DNA from: Mytilus trossulus | Lineage: Eukaryota > Mollusca > Bivalvia > Mytilida > Mytilidae | NCBI RefSeq assembly: GCF_036588685.1 | Contig: NC_086375.1 | Coordinates: 43,369,270-43,433,269, forward strand | Reading direction: 5' to 3' | DNA: 64,000 nucleotides | Shown: piece by piece, positions 23,740 to 35,265 of the stretch | Layout of the letters: every line of letters begins with the position of its first letter | Numbering within the stretch: position 1 is the stretch's first letter | The notes under the pieces: generated by a model | Database searches by the model: none | Told to the model about the DNA's origin: nothing | What the model saw: the letters and a program-made list of their open reading frames with translations, nothing else | Translations under genes and position numbers: made by a program

Positions 23740-25500
23740 ATTTTTACCTATTGTATGAAAAAGAAGATGTGGTAATATGATTGCCAATGAGACAACTATC
23801 CACAAAAGACCAAAATGACACAAACATTAACAACTATAGGTCACCGTACGGCCTTCAACAATAAGCAAAGCACATACCGCATAGTCAACTATAAAAGACC
23901 CCGATAAGACAATACTAGAGGCTCTAAAGAGCCTGTGTCGCTCACCTTGGTCTATGTGAATATAAAACAAAGGAAGCAGATGGATTCATGACAAAATTGT
24001 GTTTTGGTGATGGTGATATGTTTGTACATCTTACTTTACTGAACATTCTTGCTGCTTACAATTATCATAATCTATGATGAACTTGGCCCAGTAGTTTCTG
24101 TGGAAAATGTTACCGGTAGTAAAAATTTACAAATTTTATGAAAATAGTTTAAAATTGACTATAAAGGACAATAACTCCTTAGGGGGCCAATTGACCATTT
24201 TGGTCATGTTGACTTATTTGTAGATCTTACTTTGCTGAACATTATTGCTGTTTACAGTTTATCTCTATCTATAATAATATTCAAGATAATAACCAAAAAC
24301 AGCAAAATTTCCTTAAAATTACCAATTCAGGAACAGCAACCCAACATTGGGTTCTCTGATTCATCTGAAAATTTCAGGGCAGATAGGTGTTGACCTGATA
24401 ACAATTTAACTCCATGTCAGATTTGCTCTAAATGCTTTGGTTTTTGAGTTATAAGCCAAAAACTGCATTTTACCCCTATGTTCTATTTTTAGCCATGGCA
24501 GCCAAATTGGTTGGTTTGGCGGGTCACGCCACACATTTGTTAAAACTAGATACCCCAATGATGATTGTGGTCAAGTTTGGTTTGATTTGGCCCAGTAGTT
24601 TCAGAGGAGAAGATTTTTGTAAAAGATATATAAAATTTACAAAAAATGATTAAAAATTGACTTTAAAGGGCAATAACTCCTAAAGGGTCAATTGACCATT
24701 TTGGTCAGGTTAACTTCTTTGTAAATCTTACTATGCTGAACATTATTGCTGTTTACAGTTTATCTCCATCTATAATAATATTCAAGATAAAAACCAAAAA
24801 CAGTAAAATTTCCTTAAAATTACCAATCTAGGGGCAGCAAACCGTTAATGGGTTGTCTGATTCATCTGAAAATTTCAGGGCAGATAGATCTTGACCTGAT
24901 AAACAAATTTACCCCTTGTCAGATTTGCTCTAAATGCTTTGGTTTTTGAGTTATAAGCCAAAAACTGCATTTTACCCCTATGATCTATATTTAGCCATGG
25001 CGGCCATCTTGGTGGTTTGGCGGGTCACGCCACACATTTTTAAACTAGATACCCCAATGATAATTGTGGTCAAGTTTGGTTTAATTTGGCCTAATAGGTT
25101 CAGAGGAGAACATTTTTGTAAAAGTTAACGACGCAGGACGACGACGGACGCAGGACGCAGGATGCCATGTGATGGGAAAAGCTCACTTGGCCCTTCGGGC
25201 CAGGTGAGCTAATAAAACAATTCAAACGAGAAAACTAACGGCCTAATTTATGTAAAAAAATGAACGAAAAACAAATATGTAACACATAAACAAACGACAA
25301 CCACTGAATTACAGGCTCCTGACTTGGGACAGGCACATACATAAATAATGTGGCGGGGTTAAACATGTTAGCGGGATCCTAACCCTCCCCTAACCTGGGA
25401 CAGTGGTATAACAGTACAACATAAGAACGAACTATAAAAATCAGTTGAAAAAGGCTTAACTCATCAGATAGACAAAAAAATACAAGTGGACGTGGCCGGG
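23740..25500. repeat. Dispersed repeat (families H and F) split by a family A insertion
   Basis: The left part (23755-23914) is family H: 'aagaagatgtggtaatatga', 'ggtcaccgtacggccttcaa'. The right part (25215-25500) continues the same element: 'aaaacaattcaaacg', then 'cctaacctgggacagtggta'. The right-hand portion recurs at 37690-37810. Family A (23915-25210) sits in the middle. Confidence 0.7.
23915..25210. mobile_element. Interspersed family A, copy 5 (most complete, two internal units)
   Basis: It is flanked by AATA on both sides (23911-23914 and 25211-25214), a probable 4-bp target duplication. The 5' end is 'ctagaggctctaaagagcct', a self-complementary hairpin. The 3' end is a hairpin with 14-base arms around TTC (agctcacttggccc / gggccaggtgagct). 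Two internal units of about 500 bp each contain 'ttagccatggcagcc' and 'cagtttatct'. The similar open frames at 24432-24653 and 24934-25128 are products of the repeat. Confidence 0.8.
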
Positions 25501-25969
25501 TACTTATACATCCCGACACAAAAAGACACAATGAACAGATAGTGTCTGTTAGTTTTGTTCACGCATCGTAGACAATATAATGGAATCTGATGCGACTATC
25601 ATACAAGTGAGAGGTTTAGCTAGCTATAAAACCAGGTTCAATCCACCATTTTCTACGAAAAAAAATGCCTGTACCAATCCAGGAATATGACAGTTGTTAT
25701 CCATTCGTTTGATGTCTGAGTTTGAGCTTTTGATTTAACATTTTGACGTTTGATTAGGGACTTTCCTTTTGGAATTTTCCTTGGAGTTCAGTATTTTTGT
25801 GATTTAATTTTTGCTATTGGTTATAGCAACCCAAATTATTAGTTCTATCCAAGTTCTTTGCTAATGTTTCCGTTCAACTTTGAGAAGATATCCGCAAGTA
25901 TCCGAATAAAAAGATAAAGTGGGCCAAATACGCTTAACTTGTTTTCATGATTTTGTTTTATTATTAAGG

Positions 25970-26115
25970 ACACGATGATAGTCCGTCTCGAGGGGACGAT
26001 AAATGACTCACTCGTGGTAAGAAAGAATCATAACGGATCATAACGCACGCAAAAGACACCCTTGTAGATTTAGAAAAAGAGCAAGCTGATGCCACTACAA
26101 GGCAGCACTCGCACC
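25970..26115 (+). repeat. Body of a tRNA-derived SINE (head lost)
   Basis: It matches the body of the SINE at 38671-39000: 'acgatgatagtccgtc', 'gacgataaatg', 'cttgtagattt', 'gaaaaagagcaagctgatgc', 'cagcactcgcacccg'. The tRNA-like head is absent. Confidence 0.75.
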
Positions 26116-26246
26116 CGAAAAAAATCGGTAGGTAAACATAGTAAAATGCTTAATTCAATGTATATTATCTCTCTATCACAAATGTCAGCATATTATGCTC
26201 CTGACTCAATGAATGATATACATTAATTGTTTACGGATATTAAAGG

Positions 26247-26393
26247 ATCAGTGGTGGGTCCAAAGAGTGGATATGAGGGTTGTAACCCCCCTTTTTAACG
26301 ATCAATGCATTTGAATGGGGACATGTGTTTGGAACCTCCTCTTTTTCGTGGTTTTGGAACCCCCTTTTATAAAATGGCTGGAATCGCCCCTGC
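26247..26393. mobile_element. Family I element, copy 2
   Basis: It starts near 'atcagtggtgggtcca' and ends 'atggctggaatcgcccctg', with the C-rich core typical of the family. The termini are degraded. Confidence 0.5.
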
Positions 26394-26530
26394 GAATTTA
26401 ATTTTTATTTGAACCTAACATTCTTACAATTTGAGAATGGAAATGGGAAATGTGTTAAAGAGACAATAGCCCGACAAAATAGCAGAAAACAAGGGAAGGC
26501 CACCAATGGGTCTTCAACATAGAGAGCTAA

Positions 26531-27090
26531 TTTTTCACTTGGGGCTCGTATTTATAGTAAAAAAAATATTGTAATCGACTAGCAATGGATTGTTGAGACT
26601 TGATATATGTTTATATATTGTAGAATATTGTAAATAAAAAAAAAAACAATATTTTTTTTAGTGAGGTCCATGCCCCAAATACCTCTGGTAATTACCTTCT
26701 TCCTTTTTCACTTGGGGCTCGTATTGATAGTAAAAAAGTTATTGTAATCGACTAGCAATGGATTGTTCAGACTTGATATTGTAGAATGTTGTAAATAAAT
26801 AAAAAAAAATATAAACAATATTTTTTTTTAGTGAGGTCCAAAAAAGGGGAAAAAGGGGGGTCCATGGCCCAAATACCTGTGGTAATTACCTTCCTCATTT
26901 TTCACTTGGGGCTCGTATGGATAGAAAAAAGTTATTTTAATCGACTAGCAATAGATTGTTGAGACTTGATATATGTTTATACTTTGTAGAATATTGTAAA
27001 TAAAAAAAACAATAAAAAAACAATATTTTTTTTAGTGAGGTCCAAAATAGGGGGAAAAGGGGGGTCCATGCCCCAAATACCTGTGGCTCA
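26531..27090. repeat. Tandem repeat, three units of about 173-194 bp
   Basis: The unit starts 'ttttcacttggggctcgtat' at 26532, 26705 and 26899. Each unit includes 'aatcgactagcaat', 'gattgtt', 'tttagtgaggtcca' and 'gccccaaatacct'. Lengths differ through A/T runs and a G-rich insert (aaaaggggaaaaaggggggt) present in units 2 and 3 only. Confidence 0.85.
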
Positions 27091-27099
27091 GATTTAAGG

Positions 27100-27880
27100 A
27101 ATATTAGTTTGATAGATGAACTTTTGGAATATAATTTCTGAATTCAGGGAAAAGAAATCTTTCACAGTAAAGTTTTTATCATCTTGACATTTTCTGGAAA
27201 TACCCTACAGATTATTTAAAGTACCAACCTTCAAATTCATGTGTCTACTTTATATATAGGTGCATACATGTATATGCATTGATGCATGTACATGTATTTA
27301 ATAGGCATATCTATTGTTTAATATATTCTTATATAACCTAAATACAGGAGTTGATAACAAAATTTCTATTTCAGCATATATATACATATAAAGCAGTGAA
27401 TTATCTTTGCAATCAAAAACAGGATCTGTCAAAACATTAGTTTTGTTTCTGTATATTATCATATTATATATTATTCATCATAGTACAGATTAAAATGTAT
27501 CTTTGTGTATGTGATTTTATAGCATATCTCAATGTAATAGCCTTATACAGGAGTTAAAAAAGTTCTGTAAATTCAGGAGGTGAATTGTCTTTGTATTATA
27601 AACAGGAGTGTTCATATAATTTTTCAATCATTCATAAATATATAATAAACAAGTTTAGACTAAAATTGTCACCTTGATTTGCTCCAATTTAATTCCATGG
27701 CCAATCATGCAACAAAGGTATACAAAGAATATTTAGGATAACCTTTCCTGTATATTGACAAGATATCCTCTTCCTAAAATACATGAACCGTTTTTCAAAA
27801 CATTAAATATTTTAGTAAAACAATAATAGAAAAGCAGAAGTTATATAAATATATCTTTTTTTAATATTCAATACATAAGT
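27100..27880. other. AT-rich sequence downstream of the dehydrogenase gene; nothing recognised
   Basis: The stretch holds only AT-rich unique sequence, including a 'catgtatatgcat / gcatgtacatgta' near-palindrome at about 27267-27300. No open frame or repeat I can support. Confidence 0.4.
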
Positions 27881-27886
27881 TTTATT
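27881..27886 (-). promoter_or_regulatory. Candidate polyadenylation signal for the dehydrogenase gene
   Basis: On the minus strand this reads AATAAA, about 200 bases past the stop codon. It is the nearest canonical hexamer downstream. Confidence 0.45.
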
Positions 27887-28083
27887 TTATAAAGCTGATA
27901 TTAAGAGATGCATCAACTACATTGCATTTCTTATTTTGACAGTTGTGCAACAAGAAAAAAGTGAAACTTTTTATTGATTTATTGTCCAATTTGTTGCTTG
28001 TTTTAATATATCCAGTGGCAAATATTTCTGGCATCTTCAGACAGAGTCTTTCATTTGAAATTATCACAAGTTCTTGTTCAATT

Positions 28084-29025
28084 TTAAAGTCCAGTAATTT
28101 CTTTACTAGTTTTCCACATTTTAAGTTGAGTTTCTTTGCATGATGAAACTTCAGGCCATGGTTCCTGTACACAGTCACCAAAATAGCCACCTGATTTCCC
28201 TTCTAGATCCTCAGAAATCGCACAGTGAACAACTGTTTGGCATCCCTGGCTGGCTGTTTTAATTAAGAGCAATCTAAGGGGATAAAGAAATGTCCAAAGC
28301 CACTTTGACATCGAATATCTAGCTAGTTCAGTATCTACCATACCAGGATGCACTGTAAACACATCCACTTTGGAGCCTGCCAAACGATCATGCAACTCCC
28401 TAGCAAAATATACATTTGCTAATTTGCTATTGGCATATCCTTTTGTCTGCTTCCCTTTTACGTTTTCAAAGTCAATTTCTCCTCTTTTATGTAAAGCTGA
28501 CGATACAAAAACTATTCTACTTGGAGAACTTTCCTTCAACTTTGGAAGCAACATATTTGTCAATAAAAATACTGAAAAGTGGTTTACAGCCATATGCATT
28601 TCTATTCCATCCTCGGATAGCTGGTAAGGATGTCCCATCACCCCAGCATTATTTACCAAGACATTTAAAGTATGCTCTTCTTCTAATATACCTTTGCAAA
28701 ATTCCTTTACCGAAACATGAGATGCAAGATCCAAAGGTCTGAATACCAAACTTCCGTTTTTCGTTCTAGATTGTATGTATTCGATAGCTTTTCTGGCTTT
28801 GTTAGGATCTCGACATGCCATGATTACACGTGCATGACGTTTAGCTAACTCTAGTGCGGTTTGAAGTCCTATACCGGTATTTGCACCAGTCACAATACAT
28901 GTTTTGCCATGCAGTAACATAGTCGAATTACATCTTCTCGTACGAAGAGATCTAAACAGAACAGCAGTGACATACATTCCCACTAAAGTAACTGAAGCTG
29001 TGACATACCATGAAGGTGGTTCCAT
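28084..29025 (-). CDS. Short-chain dehydrogenase, retinol dehydrogenase 11-14 type, single exon
   Basis: This 313-residue NAD(P)-dependent oxidoreductase is likely anchored in the ER or mitochondrial membrane and reduces or oxidises retinoids or other lipid carbonyls. Seen: an N-terminal hydrophobic segment (residues 8-24), the cofactor motif TGANTGIG at 46-53, DLAS at 99-102, NNAGVM at 125-130, VSS (Ser175/176), the catalytic YANSK (Tyr197, Lys201), HPGMVDTEL at 226-234 and YFGDC near 281-285. Length and layout match RDH11, 12, 13 and 14; YFGDC near the C-terminus is most like RDH14, but the exact orthologue is not certain. All catalytic residues are intact. It has no introns, unlike HHAT and spastin beside it, so it may descend from a reverse-transcribed copy. 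ATG 29025-29023; a stop precedes any longer frame. Confidence 0.93.
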   Translation of the reverse strand: MEPPSWYVTASVTLVGMYVTAVLFRSLRTRRCNSTMLLHGKTCIVTGANTGIGLQTALELAKRHARVIMACRDPNKARKAIEYIQSRTKNGSLVFRPLDLASHVSVKEFCKGILEEEHTLNVLVNNAGVMGHPYQLSEDGIEMHMAVNHFSVFLLTNMLLPKLKESSPSRIVFVSSALHKRGEIDFENVKGKQTKGYANSKLANVYFARELHDRLAGSKVDVFTVHPGMVDTELARYSMSKWLWTFLYPLRLLLIKTASQGCQTVVHCAISEDLEGKSGGYFGDCVQEPWPEVSSCKETQLKMWKTSKEITGL

Positions 29026-29314
29026 TCTCGAAAGTCAATACACAAAGTCATCAACAAATATATTTTCATTTCATTTCTATATAGTGTTTTCTATCACTCA
29101 AAGAGCTCAGGTAAGGTAGATTAGAAAACCAGTCGGAAAAAGGTGTCTAAATGTAAAAACAATTTCAGTATACAGACCATCAATTCCGGTTCCACATAAT
29201 GTGTGCAGTCAGCTTGACAGTGGCGGTAATGCCAATGGTGATCAATAGTAGTTAATATATATGTTCCTGCGCTAACTAGTCTGGCATGATTAAAAAGGTG
29301 GTAAAATGCACAGC

Positions 29315-29336
29315 AATAATAATAATAATAATAATA
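29315..29336. repeat. (AAT)n microsatellite, about 7 units
   Basis: Pure AAT run followed by 'attttattcaataaaatat'. This combination often ends mollusc non-LTR elements (inference), but no coding LINE part is visible next to it. Confidence 0.8.
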
Positions 29337-31518
29337 TTTTATTCAATAAAATATCAAGCATATTTATAATTACAATACACAATACTATACGATACATATA
29401 AAGACAATACTGATCAATACTAACACATATATGGTAAAATATATTGGCATTTTATGAGTGCAGTATCCTGCATACGATACAGTTTCGATCCTGTATTTAC
29501 AAGTTCAAGAAAATTTGCATATAGGCTATTTTTTACCTGACTAAATCAAATATGTAAGAAAAAATATACCTTCATGTGCTACTTTTTGAGTAAAATGAGG
29601 TCGAAATTTTGTATATTTGCTCAAAATTCAGATTTGTGGCCGTAATTTCTTTTTCGAAAGAAAGACATAACTTTTTTGTTATAAAAGATAAACTCAAATT
29701 GGTTTTTGTTAAATAATCAGTAATTTCTGTATTTAATAAGTATTCTAAAAAAATATGCAATTTTTTATTCAGTAATAACTTATATTTATCAAATGTTCAT
29801 GAATTGAGGAAAAAACGTCATTTTTTACTGCATGTTTATCAAAATTCATCTTCGCTAGCCAAGGGTTACGATCCTACCCCGCTCTCTTCACCCTTGGCAG
29901 ATTGAGCCAACATTTGTGATATCAATGTTGCGCCATCTATCGGAAGTTTAAAGTCACGCCCATTCGGAATGAATTATTCTTGACCAATGGTAGCACTTGA
30001 ACTCTTCAATTTGGAATTAAAAACACGGTAGCGTCTAGATTCTAACCACCGTGCAAGGGCTGTATAGCCAGTCAAGGTCGTTAAAAACTTCCATTTGTTG
30101 TGTGATTCTAACCACTTGGTAAAGCCGGAAACGAAAATATATGTCAATATTCATGCATTTGTGCATGAAACATACACAGAAACTTCTATAAGTTGATTAA
30201 AAACATTCAAGTTGTCACTAAATATAGTCCTATGTCTTGTGATGTAAAGACTTGTTGCACAATAAACACGTGGCAATAGTTTACAAACACTTTCAACATT
30301 TACTCGTGATCATGTTATAGGCGCTTTTTGATTGGATGCAGCGAGTATCTACTGCAACCAATAAAAATCCTTACCTTGTGTCTCCGAAATATTATCTCAA
30401 TCCGCCAAGGGTGAAGAGAGCGCCCAGGAAACACACGACGTCCTTGCGACGTTATGTATTGGTCGCTGGAAGGTCGTGACTGACGTTACGTAAGTACGAC
30501 GTTGTTGCAACGTTGTGAGAAAGTTATTTTACGTCACGTCAGATACGACGTAGAACCGACGTCAGGACAACGTTATTATTGATTTTAATAACGTTTGTAT
30601 TACGTTGTTGCAATGTCATATTGCGACGCATCTGTCACGTATCTGTGACGTTATAGCAACGTCATCATATTTTTGGTCGATAAAGTATTAAGTTGATTTT
30701 TAAGCTATTAAAAAAGAGGAACTATATGTTTTTGCCATCAATAATACATGGTGATAATAAAAAAATAAAAAATAAATAATTGCAATATGTACTGTACATC
30801 GATCAAATAAATCACGTTGTTGCAACGTTATTTATTTACATCCATAAAATTTACAATAGCAAGATTTCTTTTTTTTATTATGCACTAATTTAATTTTAAT
30901 TTGACTTGTTTCTATTGATAGAACTAATGAACGATATTTGATATGAGGCAGGCATTACCTGTGAAAGTTGATTCAAACATTAAAAAAAAATATACGGAAA
31001 TACCGTAACGTTTCCGATTTTGGTTCGTTGTTAGGGCTTTTAGTTGTGACGCTATTTTAAAAGTGATGACGTCATATTCAAAGTCAACGCCATATTCACC
31101 AAGCCACCACATAAGATTGAATGTAAGTACATTTATATGTATTCTTTATAACTAATGCTTTTTTCTATATACATTTTATGATGTTCCTGTAAAATTTTGA
31201 CGTCATAAAACAAAATATCTGACGCCACAATGGAAAAGTGATTGTCAAAAGTTGTTGAAAGCAGCCGGTAAATGTCAAAATACAGGATTTGGTGTTTAGA
31301 GCATGAACATTACGTCCATCTAATTGTAATAATAACAATTTATAATACTAAAAATAAAGATTGTGATAATGGTGGTCTAAATGTAAACCATATGATCCAT
31401 AACATGTTACTGTGATGTATGGTCAGCTCGTACTAGACCATACGCGTTTACTCATACCGTCCGACCGCACGCGTATGGTCGGACCGTACGAGTCTACATC
31501 GTATACTTATACGGTCCT

Positions 31519-31666
31519 GATCGTACTCTAGTCCAAATAATTATGACGTCTGGCAAGGCTATTTTAGTTTTTTTTCTGGGACGCCTTACTACGTTGTAGG
31601 AAGGCGTCCCAGAAAAAAAATAGAATAGCCTTGCCATACGTCATAATTACTTGGACTAGATCGTAC
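31519..31666. repeat. Long hairpin (148 bp) inside a TACGCGTA-type repeat
   Basis: The arms start and end with gatcgtac. They contain 'taattatgacgt', 'ggcaaggctattttag' and 'tctgggacgcctt', each with its complement; the loop is about 12 bases. On both sides lie fragments of the element family seen at 39386-41214 (ccgcacgcgtatggtcgg at about 31465; 'ggtccaaatactcatatggt' at about 31674). Confidence 0.8.
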
Positions 31667-32005
31667 TCGTGCGGTCCAAATACTCATATGGTCTGGAACA
31701 TATATATGTCAAATTTGTAAATGTAAAACGTAGATTTATTGATCATAATTTTCAATGATATTTTTTTTTTTATATTTTGGCAGTGGCTATTAATTTTTGC
31801 CGATGAAACAGTAGTTATGATCAAGCCAGCTTAGTATAAATAATGTCTTCCGGCGCTGGCAATACTGTGAATTTATTATTTTACCGTTTTTTTGTGAAGT
31901 TTAAAAAGACATATCAGTCATTGGATTATGTCATAATGTAGAAATTAATAATAAAAAATAATGTCATTTTACAAAATCAATTATATACTACAGTCATGGT
32001 GAAGG

Positions 32006-32452
32006 GACAAAAGTGTCCTATCATTTCAACTAAAATCGGTATTTTTCAAAAAAATATTACCAAGTCACTGTATGAGCAATTTTTTTAAAATAGATACCAA
32101 AAGATGTAAAGATGTCTGAAGTTCTATTGTTTATTTGGTCATAATTTTCTTGAGTTTCGTTTTCATCATTTGATGAGTTAAACACAAGTGCAAATTTTTA
32201 CGATTTAGAATAATAGCAAACTTTTCAAGAATTTTTTTTCTTTGTGTCTATCTCGTCAGAAAATTAAAATGAACACGAATAATATTATAACCAAATAAAC
32301 AATAAAACTTCAGACATTTCCGCATCTTTTGGTATCTATATTATGAAAATCGCTCATACAGTTACTTCGTAATATTTTTTTGAAAAATATCGGTTTTAGT
32401 TGAAATGATAGGATTTTTTTTTTTTACTAATACTGGAAACTGACTTTTGTCC
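32006..32452. mobile_element. Foldback element with inverted ends of about 135 bp
   Basis: The left arm contains 'ggacaaaagt', 'cctatcatttcaactaaaat', 'ccaaaagatg' and 'attgtttatttggt'. The right arm is the reverse complement with scattered changes, ending 'acttttgtcc'. No coding sequence. Confidence 0.75.
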
Positions 32453-33150
32453 AATGACTAGCTTTAAAATCATAAATATGTAATGAAAATTCCGAATTTG
32501 TCTTTGAAATAAAAAAAATTAAAAGGGGTTCATGGATATTTTTCTTTATTTTTTTTTCTTCTGATTTCCAAATTGATGGAACAAAATAGTTCGAATACAG
32601 GACAAAAAATGATTCCTCCTATACCTTTATTATAGTGTTAGATTTGAACAAAATAATTTGAGTGATATCGTTGAAAAATGAAAGAAAATTGTTTGCACGA
32701 AAAAATCTGATTCAAGCAAACTCCATGACCCTCCTTGAATTGTTGCTCCCTGACAGTCTAAGGTTTATTTTAATTATATCAAATATCACGATGCAAATTT
32801 TATTAATGTCAACTTTTGTAGAGTCTTACATGAAGAATTGATTGGGGAAACCCTAAAACATGCACCCTAGAAACCAGGCGGAACACGCTATAAGCATGAT
32901 AAGGTAAGAATACCCTTATTTCCTCAGTATAGTACAACCTATCTTGGATTATTTTCCAAAATTATTATTGTTTGTATTCTTCTATGTTGGTCATATTTTT
33001 TTAATTCAGTACGAAATTGTTATTATAGATATGTATTTGTTACTAGCATTGTGAAGATCAAGATACTCTTTTGCGACAATAAAGGGTAACAATAAATTTA
33101 ACTGAATATATCATTATGTGTACTAATAAATTTTTGTATTGTCATTGCAG

Positions 33151-33222
33151 GAACCAATTGCTAAGAGGTTAATTCCAGCAGATCCGGAAAAACCACTACC
33201 AGGAACACAGGAGAACATTTAA
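33151..33222 (+). other. Possible terminal exon inside the nested element
   Basis: After an acceptor (gtcattgcag) 23 codons read EPIAKRLIPADPEKPLPGTQ-ENI and then stop. AATAAA (33223-33228) follows immediately. No upstream exon is convincing. It is either a captured host exon, part of the element's own gene, or chance. Confidence 0.25.
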
Positions 33223-33865
33223 AATAAACAAAGTTAACGATGACCAAATCTTCATTTTTTTATATACAGGCATTGTTTACTTTTCATAAATTTTTTTTTT
33301 TTATAAAATTGTCATGGCCTGGGTGGGTATGTAGTTAGCCAGATATTATATCCAGAACGTGAACATGCTAAATGAGAAATGTATATTACGATGAAATAAA
33401 TTAAATACTAGTATAAAAAAGAAGATTTGGTATGATTGTAAATGAGACTCGCCACAAGAGACCAGTCATAGTAATTTACTATAGAGGTCACTGTACGGCC
33501 TTCAACAATGGGCGAATTACATATCGTTTAGGCAGCAATAAAAGATGGGTTAGAAGAGACAGGGGGAACACCCCCTTAATATAGAGTAACATATATGATA
33601 AATGCATATCATTTTTACAAGCACTAACTGAACTGTATACGAATAGACAGCGACTCAGCTATGAATGGCCCTATGATTCATTTCTGTTATATCACAATTA
33701 CTGAAACAGTAACTCGATTAAAGCTACAAAAAAAAAAGATGATGCAGAATATACAAATTCCTTCAGAGAGTAGCACAAACATCTAGAGATCACTTCATGG
33801 TCCCAAACACAGTTGATACTATGTATGTATATATATGATCATTTTAAGGCCAATCATATAGCATA

Positions 33866-34034
33866 TCAGGGGCGGATGCAGGAATTTTCGAAAGGGGGGG
33901 GGGTGCTAACCCAGGGCAAAGTGGGGGGTGCAAAACATATGTCCCGATACAAATGCATTGATCGGCAAAAATAAAGGGGGGGGTGCGCACCCCCGGAACC
34001 CCCCCCCCCCCCCCCTCTGGATCCGCCACTGCAT
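33866..34034. mobile_element. Family I element, copy 3
   Basis: It starts 'caggggcggatgcagga' and ends 'ctctggatccgccactg', with G runs and a C run of about 18 in the middle. Open frames through it are poly-Gly/Pro artefacts. Confidence 0.7.
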
Positions 34035-34799
34035 ATTAATTTCTTCAACATAATGAGATATTAACGTTGTTGTAATGTCGGGAATAACGTTGTAAAAACG
34101 TAATTTTACGTCACCACAACGTTGATGTATGATGTTGTGACAACATCGATATAACGTGATATAAACGTTGTTGTAATGTCAGGAATAACGTTGTAGTAAC
34201 GTAATTTTACGTCACCACAACGTTGATGTACGACGTCACCTGTGACAACGTCAAGAAAACCATACACTTTTACGTAAATACAACGTAATAACCTGACGTC
34301 AATGCGACGAAAACATGACGTTGTCACGACGTAATTATGACGTAACATTGTTAGCTGGGCGGGAGTGGATCGTAACCCTTGGCTAGCGAAGATGATCAAA
34401 ATTAAAAAACGTAATTTTTTACTGCATGTTTATCAAAATTAAAAAAAATCCTCTATTTACAGTTTTATAAAATTTGGGTCACATAATCTCCCTGTAAAAT
34501 GAAACAAAATGCCGTTTTGAAAAATAGGGGTCCATGAACTCGTTATCAAATTAAATCAGTTTGAATGATAAAAATCAGTCGAAAAATGCATCTTTTCCCG
34601 ATATGTCACAGTTTGACGTCGCGAAAATAACATAATACGTTAGCAACGTCAGTACCTTCTCTGTAACTGTATCGTATGCTTAAGTGTATGAAACAATTTG
34701 CTGATATTTTATGAGGGATAACCCATGAAAACTCGAAAGCTTGTTTACAATTGGGTCCCTACATGTAAACGGCTTATAGTGTTCGGCATACAAAAAAAG

Positions 34800-35265
34800 A
34801 TAACACACAAATTAATATGACATCAAAATTCATATAAAAAGAAATTTATGTAAAAATATGATTAATAATATAAAAAGGAGTCTGATGAAGCTGCACTATA
34901 TATATAATTAGGACAATGGTGGTTAAAAATATTATGTACATGGTTTAATCTCAATTGTTTAACACGATTTTCAATATTAACATAACCAATACTATTCAAT
35001 AGTTATACATTATGGTCAACTTTTGATCTATATCCAGTGTTTTTTTTTATAAATCTAACACATTTGTTTTGTAATACTTGTAACTTATCTTTATATTTTT
35101 TGCTGACACCAGCATACCATGCAGAACAGGCATAGTCAAAATGACATTGAATTAAAGCTGTTACTAAAGTCTTTCTTGATTGTTCTGATAAATATTTTGC
35201 CTGTCTGTATAGGAACTTTAATCTTGAAATTATCTTTTGAATAATATTATCACGTGAATATTATT
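34800..35265 (-). pseudogene. LINE fragment, C-terminal part of reverse transcriptase, just upstream of spastin
   Basis: Read on the minus strand from about 35250: RLKFLYRQAKYLSEQSRKTL, then TALIQCHFDYACSAWYAG, KYKDKLQVLQNKCVRFI, and a stop at about 35010. This is the 'thumb' region typical of CR1/Jockey-like elements. The 3' part continues in another frame (INENRVKQLRLNHVHNIF type). Truncated and stop-containing. Confidence 0.75.

Larger units (their letters stand above)
30423..34358. mobile_element. 3.9-kb element with ACGT-rich subterminal repeats, nested inside the 29847 element
   Basis: It starts 'cccaggaaacacacgacgt' and ends 'acgtaacattgttagctggg', so the ends are CCCAG / CTGGG. The flanking outer element shows a 2-3 bp duplication (CG or GCG). 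About 230 bp at the left and 300 bp at the right are packed with AACGTTGTTG, GACGTC and ACGTCA words in both orientations. The right side has a near-duplicate pair: 'aacgttgttgtaatgtc' at about 34063 and again about 100 bases later. Inside are further insertions (31400-31700, 32006-32452, 33416-33560, 33866-34034) and a possible terminal exon at 33151-33222. No transposase recognised. Confidence 0.65.
29847..34394. mobile_element. Inverted-repeat DNA element with 9-bp target duplication, split by a second element
   Basis: The first 28 bases (catcttcgctagccaagggt...) are perfectly complementary to the last 28. Both ends are flanked by ATCAAAATT (29838-29846 and 34395-34403). Removing 30423-34358 leaves an element of about 612 bp whose inverted ends extend to about 52 bases, including 'cgctctcttcacccttggc' and its complement at 30403-30421. 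A 9-bp duplication suggests a Mutator-like or related superfamily; no transposase is visible. Confidence 0.8.

Noticed and set aside
24432..25128. Two similar open frames with shared peptide TAFYPY
   Set aside because: Both come from the internal duplicated unit of family A. The same words occur, broken, in the other copies; no coding pattern in the differences.
27882..28190. 102-codon minus-strand frame overlapping the dehydrogenase 3' end
   Set aside because: It overlaps the dehydrogenase C-terminus in another frame, has no recognisable domain and lies mainly in the 3' untranslated region.
33844..34051. Gly- and Pro-rich open frames
   Set aside because: Translations of G and C runs in a family I element.
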